From a candidate division Zixibacteria bacterium SM23_73_2 (GTDB lineage: Bacteria > Zixibacteria > MSB-5A5 > SM23-73-2): a DNA stretch of 32,579 nucleotides. A program made the translations under genes and the position numbers. This document shows positions 17,001-25,436 of this stretch, one piece after another (the stretch's first letter is position 1; each line of letters starts with the position of its first letter). The notes beneath the pieces were generated by a model that saw only the letters and a program-made list of their open reading frames with translations, was not told the DNA's origin and ran no database searches. The stretch spans positions 1 to 32,579 of the forward strand of contig LJUW01000023.1 in NCBI GenBank assembly GCA_001304315.1, given 5' to 3'.

Positions 17001-18187
17001 TTGATGGTCAACTGGAGGTGCGAGAATTGGCTTTGCATCCAGCTATTCTGAATACGCCTTTGGAGAAAGGAGTGATAAAGATCGGCTTCAATCGGAATCA
17101 GGTGAAGGTGGATTCACTTTTTACGACAATGAATGGGGGAACCATCTTTGTTTCAGGAAATCTGACTCATGATAAAGGAGGATTGACTGATGCAAATCTT
17201 GAGGCTAAAATCAATGATGTAAAGATCAATCGTCCTAAGGAATTTACTGCTTTGGTTAAATCCGCTCAACTTAGTTATCGAAAACAGAACAACAACTATC
17301 TTCTGGATGGAGATATCATTCTGTGGGAGTGCAGGATATTGTTCAATTTCAAGCCCCAGTCCATTTTACCTTTTGCCCAAGCAGTCGAAAGACCAAAGCA
17401 AAAGCTGCCTCCCTTTTTACAAAATACCCGGTTGAATATTCGATTGCGGGAGAGCGAAAATATATGGATTGACAACAACCTCGCTCGACTTCGTCTTCAT
17501 ACCGAGTTAAATGCGATAGGTTCACCGGTGCAGCCCAATATGACCGGGCGACTTGTCATAGAGGAAGGTTATCTATTATACCTTGACCGGAAGTTCAAAA
17601 TCAAAAGAGGAGTGGTGGATTTCATCGACCCGGATCGCTTAAACCCGATCATCGACTTAAAAGCTGTGAGTATCGTTAAGACCTATCGTGCAACCGAAAC
17701 AATTTCTTATACTATCGCTCTTGCCATCGAGGGTCCTTTGGATGAGGTAGTGGTAGAGCTGACCTCCGAGCCATCCCTTGACAAACCCAACATCATTTCC
17801 CTGCTTACCATTGGTGCAACCCGGGAACAATTGACCGGCAAGGATACAGAAGGCAGATCCGGTGTTCTGTTGGATCGACTCCAGTCCATTTCCAGTGACA
17901 AGTTAACTGGTTATACCTCAGGGAAGTTAGGGAGCCTTTTGGGTTTGGAAGAGTTCTCAATTGAGGGAAACCTGTTTCGGTTTGATAAATCCTGGGGCCC
18001 ACAACTGCTTGCATCCAAAAGGATCTCCCGTCGAATGACAATGACCTACATTACAACTGTGGGGCACTTCAACGAGAAAAGCATCCGCCTGGATTACGCG
18101 TTATCCAAACACTTTTCGCTGGAGGGAGAAACCGATCAGCGAGGTCGATCAGGAATGAACTTGAAATACAGGTTAAGGTCTAAATGA
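14096..18187 (+). CDS. tamB: TamB-like inter-membrane protein
   Basis: 1363 residues from the ATG at 14096; a TTG at 14063 is in frame but has no ribosome-binding site. A basic N-terminus and one membrane anchor (about 15-40) come first, then the AsmA-like start 'LSPGEKLLKGIAESRLKALL'. Over a thousand residues of repeating beta-strand segments with 'SGSFINPQAELDF' or 'GSPKNPNIDGQLEV'-type spacers follow, forming the expected long hydrophobic groove. The C-terminal DUF490 domain has 'GRLVIEEGYLLYLDRKFKIKRG' in pieces near 1165 and 'TSEPSLDKPNIISLLTIG'. TamB spans the periplasm, works with an Omp85 partner and is implicated in phospholipid transport and outer-membrane protein insertion. Its stop overlaps the following Omp85 ATG by four bases. 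Confidence 0.93.
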   Translation: MKRKKSIRKRLFHWLGGGILLFSVAVIFFLFFLTLSPGEKLLKGIAESRLKALLKQEVRIGTLETNLFSRIQLQDVEIHQVQSGERIPFLSLNYVKLKYSLLNLLSRRFLIKSLNLDSLNLNIYRDSSGIFNLPLQSSSTKRDSVSSKRRFDIRLNQFSLRNSSIRYIDNLAGIDGSLKNLAITVQNNRYEIYNYRIYVDSGFVQYQDIPLSGSNMKLSGFLSPHKLRLDSLWVDFPGLEFDGNAEVVMDHDTTITGDFSIQGNSSYLVEAAGEMLPKQLSLVPGDLNMALHLESTLNRPEVKAQLQLLTFDIAPIRIEHGLIKANWTPGSIDLENLRLQLLGGVISGQGKLSTDSLLPYQLSLSVEGVDLVKIWQSLYDEASPYQGILSGELNASGSAGDPKDWNIYADLSLKQPKYRMKSLPYLSAKLTVEQRMVNFLLQQGNSHILTKVQLDGKDLEGEFSAEIPQLEPLAALANFPELTGKLQIGGVLSGTLDSPQIQSEIRAENIKYQNFPVDSLTARVIYREGQAYISELHFAGDLNPIDTIQPPFHFTNFTGGIMYHGHASGKVDSLTGEVTVDLVKPSYADIRFDEGFLKIVLDGRRISLSSLQLRRDSLLIKGKGEYHIPSSQGGCEIELMEIPLSTYDLEDRISDLFRKLEQGKSHVDYVGKLIGTFALSETKQFSIKMSGDQINLQKFKVMLPESQDIGGLLDFDLNFSGSFINPQAELDFLIQKPRYELLDMDSVRAKLIFTDDQFQFQPIVIYDRGQNYSASGLVELEKRDDGSYFISEHSLLEGKASGQNFDLSLLFPFLSQDMQVAGRLSFDLNWHGTLAQPHPAGKIMVRDASIRLGPNAQAVEQIDVSLSMEDSVVNVEKVSAVIKDTPFHLQAQIIASHWRSFDLQTSASISDFGNIIGKGTISSDSLNFNAQIKQMDLTLLQPFFNDFKKLSGTLNMEIGLTGSPKNPNIDGQLEVRELALHPAILNTPLEKGVIKIGFNRNQVKVDSLFTTMNGGTIFVSGNLTHDKGGLTDANLEAKINDVKINRPKEFTALVKSAQLSYRKQNNNYLLDGDIILWECRILFNFKPQSILPFAQAVERPKQKLPPFLQNTRLNIRLRESENIWIDNNLARLRLHTELNAIGSPVQPNMTGRLVIEEGYLLYLDRKFKIKRGVVDFIDPDRLNPIIDLKAVSIVKTYRATETISYTIALAIEGPLDEVVVELTSEPSLDKPNIISLLTIGATREQLTGKDTEGRSGVLLDRLQSISSDKLTGYTSGKLGSLLGLEEFSIEGNLFRFDKSWGPQLLASKRISRRMTMTYITTVGHFNEKSIRLDYALSKHFSLEGETDQRGRSGMNLKYRLRSK

Positions 18188-19977
18188 TGAATCTGAAATC
18201 TATTTTTTGTTTAACTTTTATTTCTTTTTTTCTGTTATCAAACATCCAGGCCAGAGAACCTTCTTCTAAACTCAAGGTCAAATCAGTTGCCTTTGAAGGG
18301 AACCAGGCATTTAGCCAGCAAAGGCTTAGGCGAGTGATGCTTACCCGTTCCTCAAAGTTTCTATCCCCTTCCTATTACTACCCTCAGATTTTCGAGGATG
18401 ATCTTGAAAACCTTCTTTTGTTCTACCAGCAAAATGGCTACCTGGATGCGCAAATTTTAGGAACTCAGGTGAGCATAGATTCAATTGATAATGAAGTTTA
18501 TATACATATTAAATTATCAGAAGGAGAATTGACCAGAGTTGAGGGTGTAGCTGTATTTGGCAATCTTGTATTTGGTGATAGCCTGCTCCTTCAGAAAATA
18601 AAAATCAGACCGACAGACCCATTCATCCAGAAAAAAATTGATGATGCAATTTTATCTTTTCTGACACTCTATGCCAATAATGGCTACCTGGATGCTGAGG
18701 TCAAGCCAGATATTCGGATCAACCCCGAAACTCATCGAGCCTTGATCGATTTTTTAATCGATGAAAAAAATCAATATACTATCGGTGAGATACATCTGCA
18801 AGGTCTGAAGAAATGCAGGCCGGGGATAATAAAAAGAGAACTGCTTTTCAAAAAGGGAGAAGTGATAAAATACACCCGCCTTTTGGAATCGCAACGACGC
18901 CTGTATCTCAGCGGGCTGTTTCAAAGTGTATTTATCCGTCCCCAACCTGCAGCTTTTGGTGACTCTACAAAAAAGGACATTCTCATTGAGCTTCTGGAAA
19001 ATGAGCCCTTTGAGTTTAACCTTGCGGTTGGATACGGATCCGTGGAAAAAGGCCGAGCAAGGATCGAGGCTTTCAACACCAACCTGGCTGGAACTGCCCG
19101 TAAAGTTGGACTTTCCACCAAAATAAGCTTTGTGAGCCGCGGCGTAGAAGCCTCATTCACCGAACCCTGGACATTCGGTTTTCGCTGGCGTACCGATGTC
19201 AATCTTCTTTTTGAATATCTGGAAGAACCAGGTTTTGACCTTAATCGAAAAGGCGGACGTCTGGTAATTGGGAGAACATTTGGGAAGCGTTCCACCGCTT
19301 CTATAACCTATCGATATGAAGATGCAAAGTTAAGTAAGATACAGGTCGCCACCATTCCAGAGGAACTTAAAACTAATCTGCGAACCCTAACCCTTTCGTT
19401 TATCTATGATACACGGGACAATTTATTTAACTCCACCCAGGGTTTTTATTTTGAATGGAATAACGAACTCGCAGGCTCGTTTTTGAGAGGAACGGATACC
19501 TTTATGCGTCTGCAAGGGCGATTTAAATACTTTCATCCCTTGAAAAGATCCACGATTATTGCAAGTGCTCTTGAAATCGGATGGATGGATTTCTTCGGTA
19601 CTTCCAGGGACATTCCGCTAAATGAAAGATTTTATGCTGGTGGTCCCAATTCACTGAGAGGATTTGAATATCAACTTGTGGGTCCCCTGGATGCCAAAGA
19701 GATACCAATTGGTGGGAGATTAAAGGCCGTATGGAATCTAATTGAGATTCGCCAGTCAATTTACAAAATAATCGGCATGGTAGTCTTCGCAGATATCGGT
19801 AACGTATGGTCTGAGCCGCGAGAATTTCATTTTCGTGATTTTCGGACTTCAGCTGGCTTTGGACTTCGTGTAAACACGCCCATCGGAATCTTACGAGCCG
19901 ATTACGGGATCAATCTGAAACCAAGAAATGGTGAGTCACCAGGTCAATTGATATTTAACATGGGACAGACATTTTAG
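18184..19977 (+). CDS. tamA: Omp85 family outer-membrane assembly protein (TamA/BamA-like)
   Basis: 597 residues. A signal peptide (1-23, 'IQA-RE') is followed by about three POTRA domains (25-290). Each has the 'G.Y.DA' type turn: 'QQNGYLDAQI' and 'ANNGYLDAEV'. A 16-strand-type barrel makes up the rest. The lid-loop signature is LRGF (491-494) within 'FYAGGPNSLRGFEY'. The last residues are 'NMGQTF', ending in phenylalanine, the usual signal of barrel proteins. Three POTRAs and linkage to tamB favour TamA over BamA, which normally has five. It starts inside the tamB stop codon, so the two are translationally coupled. A GGTTAGC/GCTAACC hairpin begins at the last base of its stop codon. Confidence 0.92.
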   Translation: MMNLKSIFCLTFISFFLLSNIQAREPSSKLKVKSVAFEGNQAFSQQRLRRVMLTRSSKFLSPSYYYPQIFEDDLENLLLFYQQNGYLDAQILGTQVSIDSIDNEVYIHIKLSEGELTRVEGVAVFGNLVFGDSLLLQKIKIRPTDPFIQKKIDDAILSFLTLYANNGYLDAEVKPDIRINPETHRALIDFLIDEKNQYTIGEIHLQGLKKCRPGIIKRELLFKKGEVIKYTRLLESQRRLYLSGLFQSVFIRPQPAAFGDSTKKDILIELLENEPFEFNLAVGYGSVEKGRARIEAFNTNLAGTARKVGLSTKISFVSRGVEASFTEPWTFGFRWRTDVNLLFEYLEEPGFDLNRKGGRLVIGRTFGKRSTASITYRYEDAKLSKIQVATIPEELKTNLRTLTLSFIYDTRDNLFNSTQGFYFEWNNELAGSFLRGTDTFMRLQGRFKYFHPLKRSTIIASALEIGWMDFFGTSRDIPLNERFYAGGPNSLRGFEYQLVGPLDAKEIPIGGRLKAVWNLIEIRQSIYKIIGMVVFADIGNVWSEPREFHFRDFRTSAGFGLRVNTPIGILRADYGINLKPRNGESPGQLIFNMGQTF

Positions 19978-19997
19978 GTTAGCTGACTTGGCTAACC
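19977..19997. repeat. Hairpin after the Omp85 gene, loop TGACTTG
   Basis: GGTTAGC (19977-19983), loop TGACTTG, GCTAACC (19991-19997). There is no following T-run, so it may be an RNA end or processing signal rather than a terminator. The loop shares CTTG with hairpins at 21069 and 21273. Confidence 0.6.
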
Positions 19998-20040
19998 ATG
20001 TTCTCCTTAAATAACTTTAGCCATTAAACCGGAGGACTAA

Positions 20041-21057
20041 ATGGCACTTCGTCTAATAGAAGCGGTTTTACCAAAGCAATATGAACATAAGGTTCAGGAG
20101 ATATTGAAAGATCACAAGGTACTGGGCATCTGGCAACAAGGATTGTCAGAGGAAAAGGTCTTGGTAAGGGTGCTTTTGCCCACTGTGGAGACCGAGGCGA
20201 TTTTAGACCTTTTGAAAAAGCATTATTCCCATTTAGATGGTTTCAGAGTAATGCTGCTCTCCGTTGAAGCCTCCCTTCCAAGACCGGATGAACCTGAGAA
20301 AAAAACAGAAAAAGAAAAACCCAAGGAAAAACCAACCCCTCAAGCCAAGGTAAATAGAAAGAGCCGCCAGGAGATTTATACAGATATAAACCAGAGCTCC
20401 AAGCTCTCCACAGTCTATCTTGTAATGGTAATTCTCTCCACCATCGTAGCTGCGCTTGGGATTTTGCTGAATAACATCTTCGCCATAATAGGGGCTATGG
20501 TCATTGCCCCTCTTTTAGGACCCAACGTTGCCCTATCCCTTGCTACCACCTTAGGTGACATAGATCTGGCAAAAAGAGCTTTGAAAGCCAATCTATCAGG
20601 GATTTTCACTGCTCTTTTCATCTCGATTATAATAGGAACTATTTTTACAGTCAGTCCGGACATACATGTTTTAGCATTCAGGACCAAAACAGGTTTGGGA
20701 GATGTTGTTTTAGCCTTAGCATCTGGAAGTGCAGGAGCATTAGCCTTCACTACTGGCATTTCAACTGCTTTAGTTGGCGTGATGGTAGCAGTGGCTCTGC
20801 TTCCGCCTCTGGTGACATTCGGATTGCTTTTAGGATCCGGTCACTTCCAGATGGCATTGGGTGCGATGCTACTTCTTCTCATCAACCTGATTTGCATCAA
20901 CCTGGCTGGAGTAACCACCTTTTTAGCGCAGGGCATCCGCCCCATAACCTGGTGGGAGGCAGACCGGGCAAAAAAAGCAACCCGGGATGCCATAATCATA
21001 TGGGGCGTCCTGTTGTTAGCTCTTATCATCGTGATTCTTCTAACCCAGAGAGGTTAA
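20041..21057 (+). CDS. DUF389 (TIGR00341-type) integral membrane protein
   Basis: 338 residues. A soluble N-terminal part (1-80) is followed by a Lys/Glu/Pro-rich linker (about 81-112). Six or so membrane helices include the family motif 'NNIFAIIGAMVIAPLLGPNVALSLA' (about 142-166), 'ALASGSAGALAFTTGIS' and 'ALLPPLVTFGLLLG'. The function of DUF389 proteins is unknown; a transporter is plausible. The ATG follows GGAGGACTAA, a strong site. It lies 63 bases after the Omp85 gene on the same strand and may be the last gene of that transcript, ending at the hairpin cluster. Confidence 0.88.
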   Translation: MALRLIEAVLPKQYEHKVQEILKDHKVLGIWQQGLSEEKVLVRVLLPTVETEAILDLLKKHYSHLDGFRVMLLSVEASLPRPDEPEKKTEKEKPKEKPTPQAKVNRKSRQEIYTDINQSSKLSTVYLVMVILSTIVAALGILLNNIFAIIGAMVIAPLLGPNVALSLATTLGDIDLAKRALKANLSGIFTALFISIIIGTIFTVSPDIHVLAFRTKTGLGDVVLALASGSAGALAFTTGISTALVGVMVAVALLPPLVTFGLLLGSGHFQMALGAMLLLLINLICINLAGVTTFLAQGIRPITWWEADRAKKATRDAIIIWGVLLLALIIVILLTQRG

Positions 21058-21487
21058 AAAAAACGTAGGGGAGACCCTTGTGGTCTCCCGCTGGTAGTTG
21101 GGTTGGGAAATAATCATTATATACCTTGAGAGCAATTGTATCTTAATAACTCATAGAGAAATAAAAATGTAGAGGAGATCTTCAGGTCTCCATTTAGGGA
21201 GGTGAAAGGAGATAAGATATAAATTATCCACGAGCAAGACTCGTGGTCCATCTATCTAAATTATTTGCGATAGCTCACCAGTCTTGCTGGTGAGCCTTTC
21301 TTAAATGTAGGGGAGACCCTTGTGGTCTCCCTTTTGGATTCGGGAGGGGATCCCGCAAAAACGGGATTTCGCTTGGCTCAACAAGCTCCTCCCCTACGGA
21401 GTATTTGGAATTTTAGAACAATTGCAAAAAAGGTGCAGGAAATTCAACTCCTGAATCTTTCAAACAGATTAAAGCAATACTTATTTT
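21058..21487. repeat. Cluster of small hairpin repeats between convergent DUF389 and lon genes
   Basis: At least six stem-loops lie in 430 non-coding bases. They are GGGAGACC-CTTGT-GGTCTCCC (21069-21089), GGAGATC-TTCA-GGTCTCC (21174-21191) and CCACGAG-CAAGA-CTCGTGG (21228-21246). Next come GCTCACCAG-TCTTG-CTGGTGAGC (21273-21295, followed by CTTTCTT) and a second exact GGGAGACC-CTTGT-GGTCTCCC (21311-21331, followed by TTTT). The sixth is a branched element at 21341-21396. The two T-followed stems could terminate the DUF389 transcript. A reading frame across 21322-21519 is a by-product with no ribosome-binding site. Confidence 0.9.
21341..21396. repeat. Branched (three-way) repeat element, copy A
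   Basis: The outer stem is GGGAGG at the left and CCTCCC at the right. Inside are TCCCG-CAAAAA-CGGGA and GCTTG-GCTCAA-CAAGC. It shares GGGAGGGGA, GGGATTTCG, CTCAACAAGC and CTCCCCT with copy B at 26271-26328, although the inner stem sequence differs. Confidence 0.75.
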
Positions 21488-23890
21488 TTATTTTTTTACT
21501 TTACTTCTTCTCTTTTTAATTTTCTTCTTACTATCCAGAGCCAATCCCAAAACCTCATCCACAGTATCCACGAAAACGAATTTTACGTGATCCTTTATCT
21601 CCTGGGGAATCTCCTCCAGATCCTTTTGGTTGTGTCTGGACAAAATCACCGTTTTAATACCGGCACGATAAGCAGCTAAGGACTTCTCCTTTAACCCACC
21701 GATGGGCATGACCAGCCCTCTTAAGGTGATCTCGCCTGACATAGCCAGCCTGGGTTTTACCGGTCGCTCGGTCAGAAGGGAGGCGATTGCCGTTGCCATG
21801 GTAATTCCGGCTGAGGGACCGTCCTTGGGAGTACCTCCTGCAGGAACGTGGACATGAATATCGAATTTCTCGTAGAATCTATCCGATATTCCCAGCTTTT
21901 TGCTTGTGGATCTGACATAGGATAAAGCGGTCTGGGCAGATTCCCTCATCACTTCTCCCAGATGGCCGGTTAAGGTCAAGGATTTTTTACCCGGCATCTT
22001 GGTCGCCTCAACGAAGATCAGCTCCCCGCCGTAAGAGGTCCAGGCTAAACCGGGAACAACCCCCACCTTTGAGGTTCTCTCCACCGCCTCCTGAAAGAAT
22101 TTTATCGGACCCAAAAACTTCTGTAAGTTGTCAGGAGTTATCTCGATCTTTTTTTTCTCACCGGAAGCCACCATCTTAGCCACCTTCCTGCAAACCGTGG
22201 CGATTTCCCGGTCAAGGTTTCTCAATCCTGATTCCCTGGTATAATCATTGATGATCTTCTTAATCGCTTCGTCGGAGAAGGTCAGGTTTTTTGGTTTCAA
22301 CCCATGATTGTCCAGTTCCTTGGGTATAAGAAACATCTTGGCTATCTCCAGCTTCTCCAGATCAGTGTAACCCGGAATCTCGATCACCTCCATCCTGTCC
22401 TGAAGAACCGGTGGAATGGGATCCAAAAGATTTGCGGTGGTGATGAACATAACCTTGGAGAGATCAAAGGGAACGTCCAGATAGTGGTCGGAGAAGCTGT
22501 GGTTCTGCTCCGGATCCAAAACCTCCAACAAAGCTGCTGCTGGATCACCCCTGAAATCCTTTCCCACTTTGTCAACCTCATCCAGCATAAAAACAGGATT
22601 GTTGGACCCGGCTCTTTTTATCCCCTGGATTATTCTTCCGGGAAGGGATCCGATGTAGGTTCTTCGGTGACCCCTGATCTCCGCCTCGTCGTGCATCCCG
22701 CCTAAAGATATTCTCTGGAATTTTCTACCCAAGGCCCTGGCGATGGACATCCCCAGAGAGGTCTTTCCCACACCCGGAGGTCCGACAAAGCACAGGATGG
22801 GGCCCTTGAGATCGGATTTCAGCTTCCTAACCGCCAGATATTCCAAAATCCTCTCCTTGACCCTTTCCAGATCATAGTGATCCTCATCCAGAACCCTTCT
22901 GGCCTCCTTTATATTCAACCTGTCCTGGGTGGATTTGCTCCAGGGCAGCTCCACCAGCCAATCCAGATAAGTCCTGGAAACGGTATACTCGGCTGCAGCT
23001 GGATTCATCATCGCCAGCCGGTCCAGCTCCTTCTCAGCTGCTTCTTTGGCTTCCTTGGGAAGTTTTGCCGCATATATCTTTTTTTTGAACTCCTCCACCT
23101 CAGCAGCTTTCTGATCCTTCTCCCCTAATTCTTTCTGTATAGCCTTAAGCTGTTCCCTTAGGATAAACTCCTTCTGCATCTTTCCCATCTCAGCCGATGC
23201 CTTAGACTGTATCTTTCGGGAAAGCTCCAATACCTCAACCTCCTTGGCAATAAGTCGGGTAAGCTTTTCCAATCTCTGCTTAACATCGAAAGTCTCCAAG
23301 ATATGCTGCTTCTGATTTAAATTTATGTTGAGGTTGGAGGCGATCAAGTCGGCTAACTTACCCGGGTCCTCGGTATTTAAAGCTGATACCTGGAGCTCCT
23401 CCGGAAGATAAGGTGCCAGGTTAATCACCTTTTTAAGCTGTTCCAGGATGTTCCGGACCAGAGCTTCTATTTCGACGTCCTTTCTTTCCATCTCCTCAAC
23501 TATTTCGATTTTGGCCTGAAGATGAGGTTGGGATTTCAATGCCTTTTTGATCTTGATCCTGGCAAGACCCTGAACCAAAAATCTTACGCTTCCATCCGGA
23601 AATCTCAGCATCTTTATGATGGTAGCTGCTGTTCCAACCTGATAGATATCCTCAAAAACAACGTTTTCCTTCTCCGGATCCTTCTGGGCAAAAAGCCCTA
23701 TGATCTTGCCTCCAACCAAAGCCTCATCGATGAGCTTGGCATAACGCTGGTCCGAGATCATCAAAGGCATAATCAGGTACGGATATACCACCACGCCTTT
23801 CAAAGGTAGAATGGAAAGCTCCTCCTGTATCCTTTTGATCTCCTCTTTGGTTATTTTCTCGTCGGTTTTGATCAGGTTATCCTTTTTCAT
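21488..23890 (-). CDS. lon: ATP-dependent protease Lon (LonA type)
   Basis: 800 residues, the usual size. The N-terminal substrate-binding domain (about 30-220, '[18 protein letters not shown]') leads to a coiled region and an AAA+ module with Walker [10 protein letters not shown] (Lys376) and Walker B '[11 protein letters not shown]'. The C-terminal serine-lysine protease domain has catalytic Ser693 in DGPSAG and the partner Lys in '[16 protein letters not shown]'. It degrades misfolded and regulatory proteins in the cytosol. Its ATG overlaps the hsp20 stop (ATGA), so the two are coupled. It is last in the HAD, ychF, hsp20, lon operon. The C-terminus ends in a lysine/arginine-rich tail after the protease fold. 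Confidence 0.97.
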   Translation of the reverse strand: MKKDNLIKTDEKITKEEIKRIQEELSILPLKGVVVYPYLIMPLMISDQRYAKLIDEALVGGKIIGLFAQKDPEKENVVFEDIYQVGTAATIIKMLRFPDGSVRFLVQGLARIKIKKALKSQPHLQAKIEIVEEMERKDVEIEALVRNILEQLKKVINLAPYLPEELQVSALNTEDPGKLADLIASNLNINLNQKQHILETFDVKQRLEKLTRLIAKEVEVLELSRKIQSKASAEMGKMQKEFILREQLKAIQKELGEKDQKAAEVEEFKKKIYAAKLPKEAKEAAEKELDRLAMMNPAAAEYTVSRTYLDWLVELPWSKSTQDRLNIKEARRVLDEDHYDLERVKERILEYLAVRKLKSDLKGPILCFVGPPGVGKTSLGMSIARALGRKFQRISLGGMHDEAEIRGHRRTYIGSLPGRIIQGIKRAGSNNPVFMLDEVDKVGKDFRGDPAAALLEVLDPEQNHSFSDHYLDVPFDLSKVMFITTANLLDPIPPVLQDRMEVIEIPGYTDLEKLEIAKMFLIPKELDNHGLKPKNLTFSDEAIKKIINDYTRESGLRNLDREIATVCRKVAKMVASGEKKKIEITPDNLQKFLGPIKFFQEAVERTSKVGVVPGLAWTSYGGELIFVEATKMPGKKSLTLTGHLGEVMRESAQTALSYVRSTSKKLGISDRFYEKFDIHVHVPAGGTPKDGPSAGITMATAIASLLTERPVKPRLAMSGEITLRGLVMPIGGLKEKSLAAYRAGIKTVILSRHNQKDLEEIPQEIKDHVKFVFVDTVDEVLGLALDSKKKIKKRRSKVKK

Positions 23891-24333
23891 TCTATTTTAA
23901 TTTCCTTTCCTTTTTTCTTTTTCTTTTTTTTCACCTTTATCTCCAGATACCCATCCTTGTAATTAGCACTTATTCCATTAGGATCTATATCGTCAGGAAG
24001 ATAGATGTTTCTTTCGAACATCCCGTAATTTATCTCCATATTCCGGTAGGTGGTTCTGGAGAACTGGGTTTTCTCCTTCCGTTCCCCCTTTAGGGTCAGG
24101 ATATTCTCGGATAAAGTTATGGAGAAATCCTTCTGTTCCATCCCGGCAACTTCAACCAGGATCACCACCTCATTGGGATTTTCAAAGACGTCAGTCGGTG
24201 GTCTCCACAGCCTTTTGGAAGTCAGAACTGGCGAATGTCTGATCTTGTAAAAATGGTCGAATAGAAGATCCATCTCCTCCTGTATCCTTTTCACGTCCTT
24301 TAAAATATCCTTCTTTATTTCATCCTTGTTCAT
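23887..24333 (-). CDS. Hsp20/alpha-crystallin small heat-shock protein
   Basis: 148 residues from the ATG at 24333, chosen because AAAGG precedes it with proper spacing; a start at 24354 would overlap the ychF stop and lacks this site. The N-terminal helix (1-40) is followed by an alpha-crystallin domain (about 50-135). It includes 'PPTDVFENPNEVVILVEVAG', 'YGMFERNIYLP' and 'ANYKDGYLEIKV', then a run of lysines and a C-terminal I-x-I (IKI). Small heat-shock proteins hold unfolding proteins without ATP. Placement between ychF and lon, overlapping lon by four bases, couples holding and degradation of damaged proteins. Confidence 0.93.
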   Translation of the reverse strand: MNKDEIKKDILKDVKRIQEEMDLLFDHFYKIRHSPVLTSKRLWRPPTDVFENPNEVVILVEVAGMEQKDFSITLSENILTLKGERKEKTQFSRTTYRNMEINYGMFERNIYLPDDIDPNGISANYKDGYLEIKVKKKKKKKGKEIKIE

Positions 24334-24346
24334 ATAAAACCTTTGT

Positions 24347-25435
24347 TTAAACATTAAACCTGAAAAATATCACGTCTCCATCCTTCACCAGATAGTCTTT
24401 ACCCTCCAGTCTCAGCTCTCCTTTTTCCTTTGCCTTGTGGGTTGAGCCCAACTCTATTAACTTATCGTAATTTATAACCTCAGCCTTTATGAATCCCTTC
24501 TCCATATCAGTGTGAACCGTACCTGCAGCTTTCAAGGCAGCCATTCCTTGTGGAATTGTCCAGGCTTTTACCTCGTTTTCGTTGCAGGTGAAAAAGGATA
24601 TCACTTCCAGAAGATTATACGACAAATCTATGATTTTATCTGTGGCTTTCATTTTTATTCCCAGATCCTGCATAAAGACCTCTCTGTCCTTTTGGTCCAG
24701 CTGCAGAAGTTCCATCTCTATTCTTCCACATATTGAGGAGATAAAAGTCCTTTTGAACCTAAGAGACCGGCCTATCTCTTTTTCTGAAACCTCCCCTTTT
24801 TTTATATCGTCCTCTCCGATGTTTAAGATTACCAGCTGGGGTTTTAAACTTAAGAAACTATAGCCCCTTAAAAGCTTGTCCTCATCCTCTGAAAAATCAA
24901 AATCCCTTAAGGGAGTCTCATTGTCCAGAAGCCCCTTGCATTTGGTTAGAAGATCGGATTCCCTCTTACCCTCCTCCGATTTGGTGGAGGCAACCTCTTT
25001 TTCCAATCTTTTTAACCTCTTATCGATTTGATCCGAATCCAAAAGCATCATCTCTAAATCGAAATCGGAAATATCCCTTTTAGGATCCACGCTCCCCTGG
25101 GGATGGGAGACGTTCGGATCACCAAAAGCACGCACCACATGAAGCAAAAGATCGGTATCCCTCAGGTGTGCCAGATACTCAGCCTCGGATGCTTTCTCTT
25201 TTATCTCCTTGACCATACCCCCTACATCCACGTATTCGATCTCAGCTGGGGTCGTCTTTTTGGGATTATAAAGCTTGGAAAGCTCGTAAACCCGTGGGTC
25301 GGGAACCTTCACCTTAGCCCGGTTGGGCTCTTTTTTCCCCATGGAGAAATCACCGGTTTTGGCATGGGCTGAGGTTAATGCATTAAATATGGTGGTTTTA
25401 CCTGAAAAGGGAAGCCCGGTTATTCCTATCTGCAT
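24347..25435 (-). CDS. ychF: YchF/OLA1-type P-loop ATPase
   Basis: 362 residues, as in the family. Walker A is GLPFSGKTT (residues 7-15), where most YchF proteins have GLPNVGKST. Switch II is 'YVDVGGMVKEIKEKASEAEYLAHLRDTD'-like around residue 68, and the G4 position reads 'LVILNIGEDD' rather than NKxD, as expected for a protein that prefers ATP. A coiled-coil middle part (about 130-200) and a C-terminal TGS domain ('TIPQGMAALKAAGTVHTDMEKGFIKAEVI', 'GKDYLVKDGDVIFFRFNV') complete it. YchF binds ribosomes and affects stress responses. It starts one base after the HAD gene stop, so it depends on coupled translation. Confidence 0.93.
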   Translation of the reverse strand: MQIGITGLPFSGKTTIFNALTSAHAKTGDFSMGKKEPNRAKVKVPDPRVYELSKLYNPKKTTPAEIEYVDVGGMVKEIKEKASEAEYLAHLRDTDLLLHVVRAFGDPNVSHPQGSVDPKRDISDFDLEMMLLDSDQIDKRLKRLEKEVASTKSEEGKRESDLLTKCKGLLDNETPLRDFDFSEDEDKLLRGYSFLSLKPQLVILNIGEDDIKKGEVSEKEIGRSLRFKRTFISSICGRIEMELLQLDQKDREVFMQDLGIKMKATDKIIDLSYNLLEVISFFTCNENEVKAWTIPQGMAALKAAGTVHTDMEKGFIKAEVINYDKLIELGSTHKAKEKGELRLEGKDYLVKDGDVIFFRFNV

Positions 25436-25436
25436 T

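Noticed and set aside
21322-21519. 65-residue reading frame running into the lon end
   Set aside because: It crosses two hairpin repeats and the antisense end of lon, with no ribosome-binding site.
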